Below are positions 21,517 to 28,187 of a stretch of DNA of 64,000 bases, piece by piece. Both the position numbers and the translations under genes were made by a program. Position 1 is the stretch's first letter, and every line of letters starts with the position of its first letter. This DNA comes from JALYOK01 sp963840785. Its GTDB lineage: Bacteria > Pseudomonadota > Gammaproteobacteria > Burkholderiales > JALYOK01. The notes under the pieces are model-generated. The model searched no databases. It saw only the letters and a program-made list of their open reading frames with translations, and had not been told where the DNA came from. Location of the stretch: NCBI GenBank assembly GCA_963840785.1, contig CAWJAF010000005.1:124001-188000 (forward strand), read 5' to 3'.

Positions 21517-21813
21517 ATGCTTAAGAATGGCTTACCTCCTATTCATCCAGGCGAATTTCTCCGTGAAATGTTGGAAGAACTCGACGTTTCCCAGGCGCAA
21601 TTCGCTCGCACTATCGGTGTGGCGCCGATGCGTATCTCGCATGTTCTGAAGGGCGCGCGCCCGGTGACGGCGGAATTGGCCTTACTGTTCGGACGCGCCC
21701 TCGGCCAGTCTCCGCAATACTGGCTTAACCTTCAGGCGGCATATGACTTGAAAATGGCGGAACGGTCCATCGGCTCACGGCTACGCGCCGTGGTTGAATT
21801 GGTGCCCGTTTGA
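21517..21813 (+). CDS. higA: HigA-type antitoxin
   Basis: 98 residues with the classical start LPPIHPGEFLREMLEELDVS, an HTH (QAQFARTIGVAPMRISHVLK) and the tail PQYWLNLQAAYDLKMAE. It lies 12 bp after the higB frame, the usual toxin-first order. It is intact. Confidence 0.93.
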   Translation: MLKNGLPPIHPGEFLREMLEELDVSQAQFARTIGVAPMRISHVLKGARPVTAELALLFGRALGQSPQYWLNLQAAYDLKMAERSIGSRLRAVVELVPV

Positions 21814-21881
21814 CGTCTTTGCCGTTCGAAATAGGTGAAGGAAAATACAAATCTAAAGATAGTCTGGCCACGGTGCCGGTC

Positions 21882-21945
21882 TAGCTTCGCTGCTGGCAGG
21901 GCATGCCCTGTGAGCCAATATCCATAAGCCTTCTGGCCAGGCGAT
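21882..21945. repeat. REP-like element
   Basis: CTTCGCTGCTGGCAGGGCAT, GCCCTGTGAGCCAATATCCA and TAAGCCTTCTGGCCAGGC. The gap 21814-22082 contains no other feature I can support. Confidence 0.7.
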
Positions 21946-22082
21946 GTACGAACAAGGCAACGATAGGAAAATGCGCCGAGTGTGCTTAGCGGAGGTACTT
22001 TACATTTTGTGATACGTTCGATTCGTAATTAATGCTCAGCAGCGAGATCCATTGAGCAGGCGCCTGTTTTTATGGAGGGAAT

Positions 22083-22304
22083 ATGAATCACCGCTTGACA
22101 GCTATTATCGAACGGGAAGGTGGCGGTTACGTTACGTTGTGTCCGGAACTGGATATCGCGAGTCAAGGGGAAAGTATTGATTTGGCACGGCAGAATCTCC
22201 GCGAAGCATTGGAGCTCTTTTTTGAATCCGCTTCAGAAAGTGAGCTTGCGCGTCGACATTCGGGTGAGGTTTATGTCACTCAAATAGAGGTCGCTGTTGG
22301 GTAG
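22083..22304 (+). CDS. hicB: HicB-type antitoxin
   Basis: 73 residues with the HicB partial RNase H fold: RLTAIIEREGGGYVTLCPEL then DIASQGESIDLARQNLREALELFFE. The ribosome binding site ATGGAGGG precedes the ATG. It overlaps the HicA-like frame that follows. Confidence 0.9.
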   Translation: MNHRLTAIIEREGGGYVTLCPELDIASQGESIDLARQNLREALELFFESASESELARRHSGEVYVTQIEVAVG

Positions 22305-22446
22305 GCTTCGAGTTTTGTCCGGTAAGGAAGTCTGCCAAATTCTTGAGGGAAATGGATTCAACGAAGTGCGTCGTCGCGGTAGCCATGTCGTGATGCAACG
22401 AAAACTACCCAACACTTCCATCACAGTCCCTGTCCCAAATAGCTAA
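22297..22446 (+). CDS. hicA: C-terminally truncated HicA-like toxin
   Basis: The frame begins at a TTG overlapping the hicB stop: GRLRVLSGKEVCQILEGNGF then EVRRRGSHVVMQRK, with the catalytic His of HicA (GSH). It stops at 49 residues after TITVPVPN-type sequence, where full HicA proteins continue for about 15-20 residues (HxEL..GTL..I). Loss of the last strand and helix suggests an inactive or weakened toxin. Too short to be obvious without the hicB context. Confidence 0.75.
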   Translation: MGRLRVLSGKEVCQILEGNGFNEVRRRGSHVVMQRKLPNTSITVPVPNS

Positions 22447-22506
22447 AGCGGCGCAACTTTTATAGAAAAATTACATCATTTGTAACGTCAGACGAGGTCT
22501 TGGCTA

Positions 22507-22690
22507 AATAGCTGGTGGGCAAACGATAAAACTGTTTGCCCACCCTACACTTAACAATTTAACGCTGCCTGGAGAGCGCGCCCTACAAATTTTGTTTGGT
22601 GCCGGCTTGAGAGCCGCTCCCCGCCTTGATTCTGGAGCAATGTGGCCGGAGAGCCTTATCCCATAAGGCTCTCAGCTCGCATCCGCGCGA
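22507..22690. repeat. composite TA-region repeat, copy 3 (longest)
   Basis: It starts with the palindrome GGTGGGCAAACG / TGTTTGCCCACC around ATAAAAC, then CCTACACTTAACAATTTAAC GCTGCCTGGAGAGC, then GATTCTGGAGCAATGTGGCC and GGAGAGCCTTATCCCATAAGG CTCTC. Parts recur at 19214, 20087, 24149 and 25308. Confidence 0.75.
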
Positions 22691-22748
22691 GGTGCTTCGC
22701 TCCGCGCAGATTGTTTGCAATGATCCACGGCGTCTGGCTATATCCGTT

Positions 22749-22769
22749 ATATGGCGTATAATGCCATAT
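22749..22769 (+). promoter_or_regulatory. promoter/operator overlapping the start of the TumE-like toxin
   Basis: ATATGGC-GTATAAT-GCCATAT is a 7+7 palindrome enclosing a consensus -10 box TATAAT (22757-22762). The ATG of the next gene follows immediately at 22770, so a transcript from this box would have almost no leader. Confidence 0.6.
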
Positions 22770-23066
22770 ATGAAAGCGACACTGATACTGCACGAAAAAT
22801 TGGTGTTGCCGGATAATTCGATCATCGAAATCGTCATTTGGAAATTGCCGAAAGCAACGCGCGACCGACCACATGGTTTGAAATATCGACTTTTCTTCGG
22901 CAGTCCAATAGGAGAATGTTTGGTTCGATATGACAATGAAACCGGGAAAGGCGATCACATTCATTATGGTGTTGAAGAGATCGAATACAAATTCGAGACC
23001 GTGCAGAAACTCCGATTAGATTTTTGGCATGACGTAAAAAGGATGGTTGGTTATGAAAGAGAATAA
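22770..23066 (+). CDS. TumE/DUF6516-type toxin
   Basis: 98 residues. Family pattern: MKATLILHEKLVLPDNSIIE, HGLKYRLFFGSP, LVRYDNETGKGDHIHYG, VEEIEYKFETVQKLRLDFW. It overlaps by 14 bp the next gene, a winged-helix antitoxin of the type paired with TumE. The start fits the family N-terminus, which forces the leaderless arrangement described at 22749. It is intact. Confidence 0.8.
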   Translation: MKATLILHEKLVLPDNSIIEIVIWKLPKATRDRPHGLKYRLFFGSPIGECLVRYDNETGKGDHIHYGVEEIEYKFETVQKLRLDFWHDVKRMVGYERE

Positions 23067-23418
23067 GACAATTCAAATTGGCGTGGGTAACATAAAAGAA
23101 TCACTCGATCGGTTTGAGGCCGTTTGGGAGAAAGCCGCGTCAGGCAAGAAAGTCCAGCCGAGTGAAAGACTAACATTCGCAAGCCTACCTCTTCTTACTT
23201 CGACGCTAACGCCGGCACGTTGGACACTGCTAGAAACTTTGCGTCGCGAGGGCGAGCTTACAATTTATGATCTCGCGAAAAAATTGAACCGCCATTATAA
23301 AAATGTGCATTCGGATGTCAGTCGCCTCAGTGGGCTGGGGTTAATTGAAAAAAACAACGATGAAAAAGTATTTGTTCCTTGGGATTTAATTTCTGCGGAG
23401 TTTCGATTGGCGGCATGA
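23053..23418 (+). CDS. TumA-type winged-helix antitoxin (HVO_A0114-like)
   Basis: 121 residues. The C-terminal half is a winged helix: RWTLLETLRREGELTIYDLA, KKLNRHYKNVHSDVSRL, GLGLIEKNNDEKVFVPW. The N-terminal helix (NIKESLDRFEAVWEKAASG) would contact the toxin. Toxin-first order with overlap. Confidence 0.8.
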   Translation: MKENKTIQIGVGNIKESLDRFEAVWEKAASGKKVQPSERLTFASLPLLTSTLTPARWTLLETLRREGELTIYDLAKKLNRHYKNVHSDVSRLSGLGLIEKNNDEKVFVPWDLISAEFRLAA

Positions 23419-23438
23419 TATGAATTAGCCAAGTAGAA

Positions 23439-23459
23439 TGGGCACGCGGTCAGTGCCCA
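23439..23459. other. small stem-loop TGGGCAC/GTGCCCA
   Basis: TGGGCAC and GTGCCCA pair around GCGGTCA, 20 bp after the TumA-like gene. No T run follows, so a terminator role is unproven. Confidence 0.45.
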
Positions 23460-23579
23460 CGTATGCGGCCAGTATGTGTCAGTAAACTGTGCGCGTGTGC
23501 GTTAGTCGCGTCGGCTCGGTCGCCCGCGAGTCAGATGCTAAACTCTTGGCCTATTCAATAGTTGATCGCGTGACCCATC

Positions 23580-23802
23580 ATGGAAAGTATCATTACGCTT
23601 CATATCGAAAAACTGCCCGAGGGCGTGTATCTCGCAACTTCCGACGACATTCAAGGTTTGGTCGCCCAAGGTCGCACCATTCAAGAAACATTGGAGATCG
23701 CGCGTGATGTCGCGAAAAAGCTTCTCGAAGCGCGACAATTCGTCTCTCACGCTCGCTCCGCCAGACAATTCATTTGACTTCCCGTTGATCGTCAATGCGT
23801 AA
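23580..23802 (+). CDS. HicB-like antitoxin (DUF1902 type), one frameshift
   Basis: The start is MESIITLHIEKLPEGVYLAT, then DDIQGLVAQGRTIQETLEIA and RDVAKKLLEA. After a slip near 23735-23745 the end reads SLTLAPPDNSFDFPLIVNA, stop TAA at 23800-23802. The stop overlaps the next start as TAATG. This is the soft antitoxin partner of the HicA-like gene that follows. Confidence 0.78.
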
Positions 23803-24026
23803 TGGGGCGGCTTGCTGGATTTAAGTACCGTGAGATAGTTAAACGCCTGAAAAAACTCGGCTTTGAATTCGATTGGTAAGCCGCAGGAAGTCATGAAATT
23901 TGGTACAACGCGTCAACCCATCGCTATACCACCATCCCCAACCATCCTGGTGATATGCCTGAAGGTACATTGCGGGCGATCTTGAAACAAACTGATATTG
24001 CAGTAGATGAATTTCTCGACGCATGA
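23802..24026 (+). pseudogene. HicA-like toxin with in-frame nonsense codon
   Basis: The frame is MGRLAGFKYREIVKRLKKLG FEFDW, then TAA at 23877-23879, then in the same frame AAGSHEIWYNASTHRYTTIPN then HPGDMPEGTLRAILKQTDI, stop at 24026. Family members have Arg/Gln here (RQAAGSHEIW), so CAA to TAA is the simplest change. Because the frame is unbroken on both sides, this is a point mutation and not a homopolymer slip. The catalytic His (GSH) is after the stop, so the toxin is dead. Confidence 0.82.
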
Positions 24027-24143
24027 ATCACTTGGCTTGCAGCAAAAAATCAAACGAACCTAGTCACGACAACTGATTTTAGTGATTTTGAAACGTATCG
24101 ACTTGCGAATAGGAAAACATTTAAGAATTTGATTGAGCGCTGA
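24027..24143 (+). pseudogene. remnant of a VapC-like toxin (last 38 codons)
   Basis: ITWLAAKNQTNLVTTTDFSD then FETYRLANRKTFKNLIER, stop at 24143, is nearly the C-terminus of the PIN toxin at 20522-20944 (LIWLAGKKQTNLIATTDFND, FETYRLANRKAFKFLIER). No upstream part of the gene is present; the preceding bases belong to the HicA-like frame. It marks a deleted or recombined module. Confidence 0.8.
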
Positions 24144-24148
24144 TAATT

Positions 24149-24290
24149 GACCGCGTGGGCAAACGACAAAACTGATTGCCCACCCGACATTTTTTCGTAA
24201 CGCGGCGTGAGAGGCGCTCCCCTCTTTGATTCCGGCAGCATTTGGTTGAAAACCCTTATCCAATAACGCTTCTGGCTTGGTTGCTTATTT
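24149..24290. repeat. composite TA-region repeat, copy 4
   Basis: GACCGCGTGGGCAAACGACA then AAACTGATTGCCCACCCGAC, then TTTGATTCCGGCAGCATTTG and AACCCTTATCCAATAACGCT TCTGGC. The gap to 24417 holds nothing else recognisable. Confidence 0.7.
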
Positions 24291-24417
24291 TGATTCGTGA
24301 GACGGGGCAATACGAGACCGGCGACAATTAATGCGGTTTGGCCGGTGTTGCAGTTTTGGTTTGGTTAAAGAATTGCCGTGCGATAAATTAGCGCAGCGAA
24401 TCCTGTGTTTTCTTAAT

Positions 24418-24822
24418 CTACGCGATCGTCCAATCCTCCAACCGCAAGCCATCGGGCACCAAACTGAATACGCGGTCACGCGTGACTAAGATGGCATCGA
24501 GTGCTTTGGCGTGGGCGGCGATCATCATATCCAGCGGCGCCAGGACGATGCCGGCGGCCTCGCACGATGCGCGCAAATTGCCGTAAACGACGCTCACATC
24601 TGGTGTCCACGGCAGCACCGTTACGCGCACTAAGAATTCCCGCACGCGGGTCTTCAGCCCTTCGGGATAACCGCGCTTTGCTACACCGTACAGCAACTCC
24701 GCTTGCGTCACCACGGACACTGCTACTTCCTGCATCGGCACGCTCCGAAGGCGTTTACGTACAATTAGTAGATCGCCTTTAATCACATGACTGGCGATAT
24801 TGGTATCGAGTAAGTAAATCAC
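24418..24822 (-). CDS. vapC: VapC-type PIN ribonuclease toxin
   Basis: 134 residues from a GTG at 24822 that overlaps the antitoxin stop (GTGA). Start VIYLLDTNIASHVIKG is the tRNA(fMet)-specific VapC signature; further acidic residues lie in VVTQAELLYGVAKRG (Glu), LDMMIAAHAKALDAILVTRD. The metal site looks complete. It is intact, unlike several neighbouring toxins. Confidence 0.92.
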   Translation of the reverse strand: MIYLLDTNIASHVIKGDLLIVRKRLRSVPMQEVAVSVVTQAELLYGVAKRGYPEGLKTRVREFLVRVTVLPWTPDVSVVYGNLRASCEAAGIVLAPLDMMIAAHAKALDAILVTRDRVFSLVPDGLRLEDWTIA

Positions 24823-25079
24823 GGGGCATGGTCCGAAAACGGATCCCGATCTTGCGGGCCCTGATTGCGATCCGCTTCGTCCATGAAGTCGGCGGGCACT
24901 TGGGTCGTCGCGTCGAGTGCGAAAAAGCCATCCCAATTCTCCGGTCGGCGCGAAAGCACCACATCGCCTGTGCTGGGATCTCGGCGGATGTAGACCTCGT
25001 TACCCTCAAAGCGGTATTCCCGTGGTAAGCGCACCGCTTGACTACGCCCGGTGATAAAGATTTTAGCGGTATCGGCCAT
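24819..25079 (-). CDS. vapB: VapB-type antitoxin (AbrB fold)
   Basis: 86 residues: MADTAKIFITGRSQAVRLPR EYRFEGNEVYIRRD, the SpoVT/AbrB-type VapB pattern, then an acidic tail. The ATG at 25079 follows a GGGGG-type Shine-Dalgarno region. An AT-rich stretch with repeated TATCAA half-sites lies upstream. Confidence 0.92.
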   Translation of the reverse strand: MADTAKIFITGRSQAVRLPREYRFEGNEVYIRRDPSTGDVVLSRRPENWDGFFALDATTQVPADFMDEADRNQGPQDRDPFSDHAP

Positions 25080-25099
25080 GCTAACCCCCGAACAATAAA

Positions 25100-25155
25100 T
25101 AGATATCAAAGTATATATTTATTATTAATATATATCAAGAGATATACCAAATGCG
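25100..25155 (-). promoter_or_regulatory. AT-rich promoter/operator of vapBC
   Basis: The stretch contains the near-direct repeats TATCAAAGTATAT and TATCAAGAGATAT 26 bp apart in a strongly A+T-rich background. This is the expected place for the vapBC promoter and VapBC binding. Confidence 0.5.
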
Positions 25156-25307
25156 CGAATGTAGCACGTCGTTCAAAAACCTATGACTATCTCGGCAAGA
25201 TTAGATCGTTGGTCTTGTTGCCAATTTGGACCACGTATAGGTCGGACGCGGCGAACAGCCGAAAGGGTTGGGACGCAGTGGGTGCCCTATACTGCAATGA
25301 TTAATAA

Positions 25308-25445
25308 CTGACCGCGTGGCAAACGATAAAACTGTTTGGACTTCCTACTCTTAACAATTTAGCGTTGCCCGGAGAGCCTTCCCCTTGCTTGATTGTGGCA
25401 ACACATGGCTGGAGAACCTTATCCGATAAGGCTCCTGGCTCGGGC
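25308..25445. repeat. composite TA-region repeat, copy 5
   Basis: GACCGCGTGGCAAACGATAA then AACTGTTTGGACTTCC (right arm degenerate), CTTAACAATTTAGCGTTGCC CGGAGAGCC, then GGCTGGAGAACCTTATCCGA TAAGGCTCCTGGCTCG. Confidence 0.72.
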
Positions 25446-25491
25446 CTTATTTCTATTTGAGTTCTTGTGCGGCGGATCAATCCCACGGAAT

Positions 25492-25911
25492 TTAAAGCAT
25501 CTTCAATGCAAGCCGCGGCACACGCCGAAATGTCGCATCGTTAGTCAGAAAAATATGTTCGACATTGAGCGAAAGACAGCTAGCCGCTTGAATCGCATCC
25601 GGTGTGCGCAAACCAAACTGCGCGCGAATGCGCGTCGCGCCTTCAATGACGTTGGCGTCGAGTTCGACAGTGTGCAGGTCAGGCGAGGCGAACAGTGCAT
25701 CGTAGCGTCGCGCCAGATCTTCATCACCATCGCGTAGCGGCTGAACGCGGCATTCCAAGTAACTCAAGCGGCTAACGGCGAGTTGCAATCTGGCGTGCTT
25801 GCGCCTAAGGTCGGCGAGGAGTTTGACGACGCGAGCGTTCCAAGGAGCAACTTCCTCGACGCGATAGATCAATGCGCAAGCGTCAAGAAATAAGATCACC
25901 GCTTTTCCCAA
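25492..25911 (-). CDS. PIN-domain ribonuclease toxin (VapC-like)
   Basis: 139 residues. LFLDACALIYRVE, SRLSYLECRV (Glu), RTPDAIQAASCLSLNVEHIF and LTNDATFRRVP supply the PIN acidic residues. It overlaps the upstream Phd-type antitoxin gene by 16 bp. The overlap region is the part found again as a remnant at 20156. Confidence 0.88.
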   Translation of the reverse strand: MGKAVILFLDACALIYRVEEVAPWNARVVKLLADLRRKHARLQLAVSRLSYLECRVQPLRDGDEDLARRYDALFASPDLHTVELDANVIEGATRIRAQFGLRTPDAIQAASCLSLNVEHIFLTNDATFRRVPRLALKML

Positions 25912-26171
25912 GCATCCCGCTCTGATTTGATCCTCGCATCAACTTTGCGACGGGAGATTTTTCCTTTTGCGGCTGGCGCAAGCAGGATATCCCAGGCGCT
26001 TGCTTGCGCGCGGCGCGCGCCACCCGAATTTAACCTCGCAAAATCTTCCTCTGATAAGGCGACACAGGCCGTGCGGCTGTTCTTGAGTATGTGCACGGGA
26101 CCTTGATCGAGTAACTCTTCGACGGCGATAATGCCGCGACGCTTGATTTCGCTGGATGAGAGGGTGCGCAT
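25896..26171 (-). CDS. Phd/YefM-type antitoxin
   Basis: 91 residues: LSSSEIKRRGIIAVEELLDQ then GPVHILKNSRTACVALSEED is the Phd/YefM fold (SSSEFKRRG start). It is first in the operon with the PIN toxin. The 5' region (26178-26215) contains the half-sites GATACTAAAT and AGTACTGATT, possible operator halves. Confidence 0.87.
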   Translation of the reverse strand: MRTLSSSEIKRRGIIAVEELLDQGPVHILKNSRTACVALSEEDFARLNSGGARRAQASAWDILLAPAAKGKISRRKVDARIKSERDAWEKR

Positions 26172-26347
26172 AGTGTTTTAGTCGATACTAAATAAAGTAC
26201 TGATTGTAGCACTGACGTCAAAGCACCACGGACATCATTTTCTAACAACAAGCTCAGTGTTTAGGCAAATCGAAACGAACTATTCGACAATAAATTTCGT
26301 TTCCTTACGGCCGATAATCCCACGCACTTCTTACAATATTCTCGCAA

Positions 26348-26369
26348 GCCTACTACTTTCTGGTTAGGC
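26348..26369 (+). promoter_or_regulatory. third copy of the palindromic CTACTTTC box
   Basis: GCCTA-CTACTTTCTGGT-TAGGC has the same arms and the same 12-base spacer as box 2 before the FecR-TPR gene (CGGCCTA-CTACTTTCGACA-TAGGCCG). It is about 105 bp upstream of the haloperoxidase ATG. The gap 26172-26474 contains nothing else recognised. Confidence 0.55.
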
Positions 26370-26474
26370 CGTTTGCGCAGCCAAATTACTACGTTTGACG
26401 TATGTCCTTAATCCTTGAATCCATCAAGAATCGAATTGCTGCGTTTTTGCCGCCAACGACTCAAGGAGAGATAT

Positions 26475-27926
26475 ATGAACGATCCAATTTTGTATTGGAA
26501 TGGAATTGCATTGGAAGCCAATCGCCGAGATTTTTCTGAGCTTCCAAACCCTGCACCCGCACCGCCTACGCCTCCTGCGCATGAACAAGGCGGGCCTACG
26601 CTTAGCTCGCGCGCGCTCGCAATTGTGCATCTTGCCATGTATGACGCCTACTTTGCCGTTGTGGGTGCGAATGCCGCGCCAGCACCATTCGCTGGTTTCT
26701 ATCTGCCCGGCCTCGTTGCTCCAGTAAACGCCGTTGCGGAGATCGCCGTGGCCGGTGCTGCCGAGGAGGCCCTCAGCAAGCTGTATCCCAAACAAGCTAC
26801 CGCAAACATCTTTAGCGCGGCCTATACCAGCCGTGGGTTTCCGGCAGGCCCGGTGACCACTGCCTCGCGCAATTTCGGTAGGTCCGTTGCGACCGCTATT
26901 TTAGCTGACCGCAATTTGGATCCGACGCTTACGATAAACAGCCCTGGATACATATTCGGACAGAATCCGGGCGCTCATCGAGTCGACCCGGACAATTCCA
27001 CCCAAGGTTTTCATGGTGCATTTTACGGCGCGCAGTCGAAATGCTTTGCAGTGACGCAGCGTCATCAACTCGATCCCTATCCCGCGCTGAGTACGGGCGC
27101 GTATCAGCAAGCCGCTAAGGAGGTTCGCGAGAAAGGTATCTCGCATGAATTGATGGGTACATTGCCGCCAGGCGCATTCGGACGCACGCCCGATGAGACA
27201 GCGATCGGCTTATTTTGGGCCTACGATGGCGCGAATGGTCTGGGCACGCCACCAAGATTCTACAATCAAATGGTTCGTGAAGTTGCAAAAGCCCAAGGCA
27301 ATTCCGTCGCGGAAAACGCTTGCCTGTTTGCGATCGTCAACGTTGCGATGGGAGATGCAGGTATTTTGGCGTGGCAAGAGAAGTATCGTTACAAGTTTTG
27401 GCGGCCCGTAGTTGGCATTCGTGAGGATGCGCCATGCATGGGCCCACTAGGTTCAGGTGGTGCGTCACTTTCACCCAACTGCGATCCGAATTGGTTGCCG
27501 CTTGGCGCGCCAAACACAAACACACTGAAGAAAAACGTTACACCAAATTTTCCCGCCTATCCTTCAGGCCATGCGACGTTCGGTGCTGCGGCGTTTCAAG
27601 TGACTCGGCGTTTTTACAACAAAATTCAGCGTGGGCCTGATGATCTTTGCGACCAATTGGAGTTCGTTTCTGAAGAGATGAATGGAATTAACACAGACAA
27701 CAAGGGTGCGATTCGACCGCGACATGTGCGAACTTTCCCGGATGGCTTATGGGGTGCCATCGAAGAGAATGGACGCTCGCGAGTTTACTTGGGCGTGCAT
27801 TGGATATTCGATGCCTTTGCTGCAAACGATGCCGGTCGCTATAACCGGAATATCGGTGGCGTCCCACTTGGCCTCGCCATTGCAGACGATATCTATGCCA
27901 CGGGTTTAACTAAATCTACGGTTTAA
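26475..27926 (+). CDS. vanadium-dependent haloperoxidase (PAP2 superfamily)
   Basis: 483 residues; ATG at 26475 behind AAGGAGAG. The vanadate pocket of this family is complete: Lys303 and Arg310 in KYRYKFWRP, Ser364-Gly365-His366 in YPSGHATFG, and Arg436 with the catalytic His442 in SRVYLGVHWIFD. No signal peptide or membrane segment is visible, so it would be cytoplasmic or exported by another route. Haloperoxidases oxidise chloride, bromide or iodide with H2O2; some bacterial relatives are phosphatases. Which reaction applies cannot be told. The gene is intact and single, flanked by the TA archipelago and by carAB. Confidence 0.92.
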   Translation: MNDPILYWNGIALEANRRDFSELPNPAPAPPTPPAHEQGGPTLSSRALAIVHLAMYDAYFAVVGANAAPAPFAGFYLPGLVAPVNAVAEIAVAGAAEEALSKLYPKQATANIFSAAYTSRGFPAGPVTTASRNFGRSVATAILADRNLDPTLTINSPGYIFGQNPGAHRVDPDNSTQGFHGAFYGAQSKCFAVTQRHQLDPYPALSTGAYQQAAKEVREKGISHELMGTLPPGAFGRTPDETAIGLFWAYDGANGLGTPPRFYNQMVREVAKAQGNSVAENACLFAIVNVAMGDAGILAWQEKYRYKFWRPVVGIREDAPCMGPLGSGGASLSPNCDPNWLPLGAPNTNTLKKNVTPNFPAYPSGHATFGAAAFQVTRRFYNKIQRGPDDLCDQLEFVSEEMNGINTDNKGAIRPRHVRTFPDGLWGAIEENGRSRVYLGVHWIFDAFAANDAGRYNRNIGGVPLGLAIADDIYATGLTKSTV

Positions 27927-27942
27927 TGTATTGTCTTGGCAT

Positions 27943-27970
27943 AACCCGCCTTCACAGGAAGGCGGGGTTT
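27943..27970 (+). terminator. intrinsic terminator-like hairpin after the haloperoxidase gene
   Basis: AACCCGCCTT and AAGGCGGGGTT pair with one bulged G around CACAGG, followed by TTTCGG. The T run is short. Confidence 0.65.
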
Positions 27971-28041
27971 CGGTTGTCGAAAATCCTCGAAATTCTTTGT
28001 ACAAATAGATTACGCCAACAGAACTAGCAGGCTCTGGCGCG

Positions 28042-28070
28042 TTGCCCTTGTTTGGCGTTTAGGGTAGAAT
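28042..28070 (+). promoter_or_regulatory. carA: sigma-70-type promoter of carAB
   Basis: TTGCCC (28042-28047), a 17-bp spacer and TAGAAT (28065-28070) fit a housekeeping promoter. The predicted start is about 110 bp before carA. Confidence 0.5.
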
Positions 28071-28085
28071 TCAATAAATAAGAAG

Positions 28086-28119
28086 ACGGGAAGGGCCAAG
28101 AGGCCTTTCCCGTTTTTTT
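28086..28119 (+). terminator. intrinsic terminator in the carA leader (possible attenuator)
   Basis: ACGGGAAGGGCC and GGCCTTTCCCGT form a 12-bp stem with one mismatch around AAGA, then seven T. It lies between the promoter at 28042 and carA at 28188, so transcripts must escape it to reach carA. Confidence 0.75.
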
Positions 28120-28187
28120 GCGTACTGAGTTTTTGCCCCGATATCCAATAACAATACGTCTTTCGGGGTCTTGCTTCGGAGCCTTAC

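Noticed and set aside
19214..25445. Integron cassette array (attC sites between TA modules)
   Set aside because: Some repeats contain ACTTAAC, which fits the RYYYAAC half of an attC core, but other copies lack it, no GTTRRRY partner is placed correctly, modules lie on both strands and no integrase is present.
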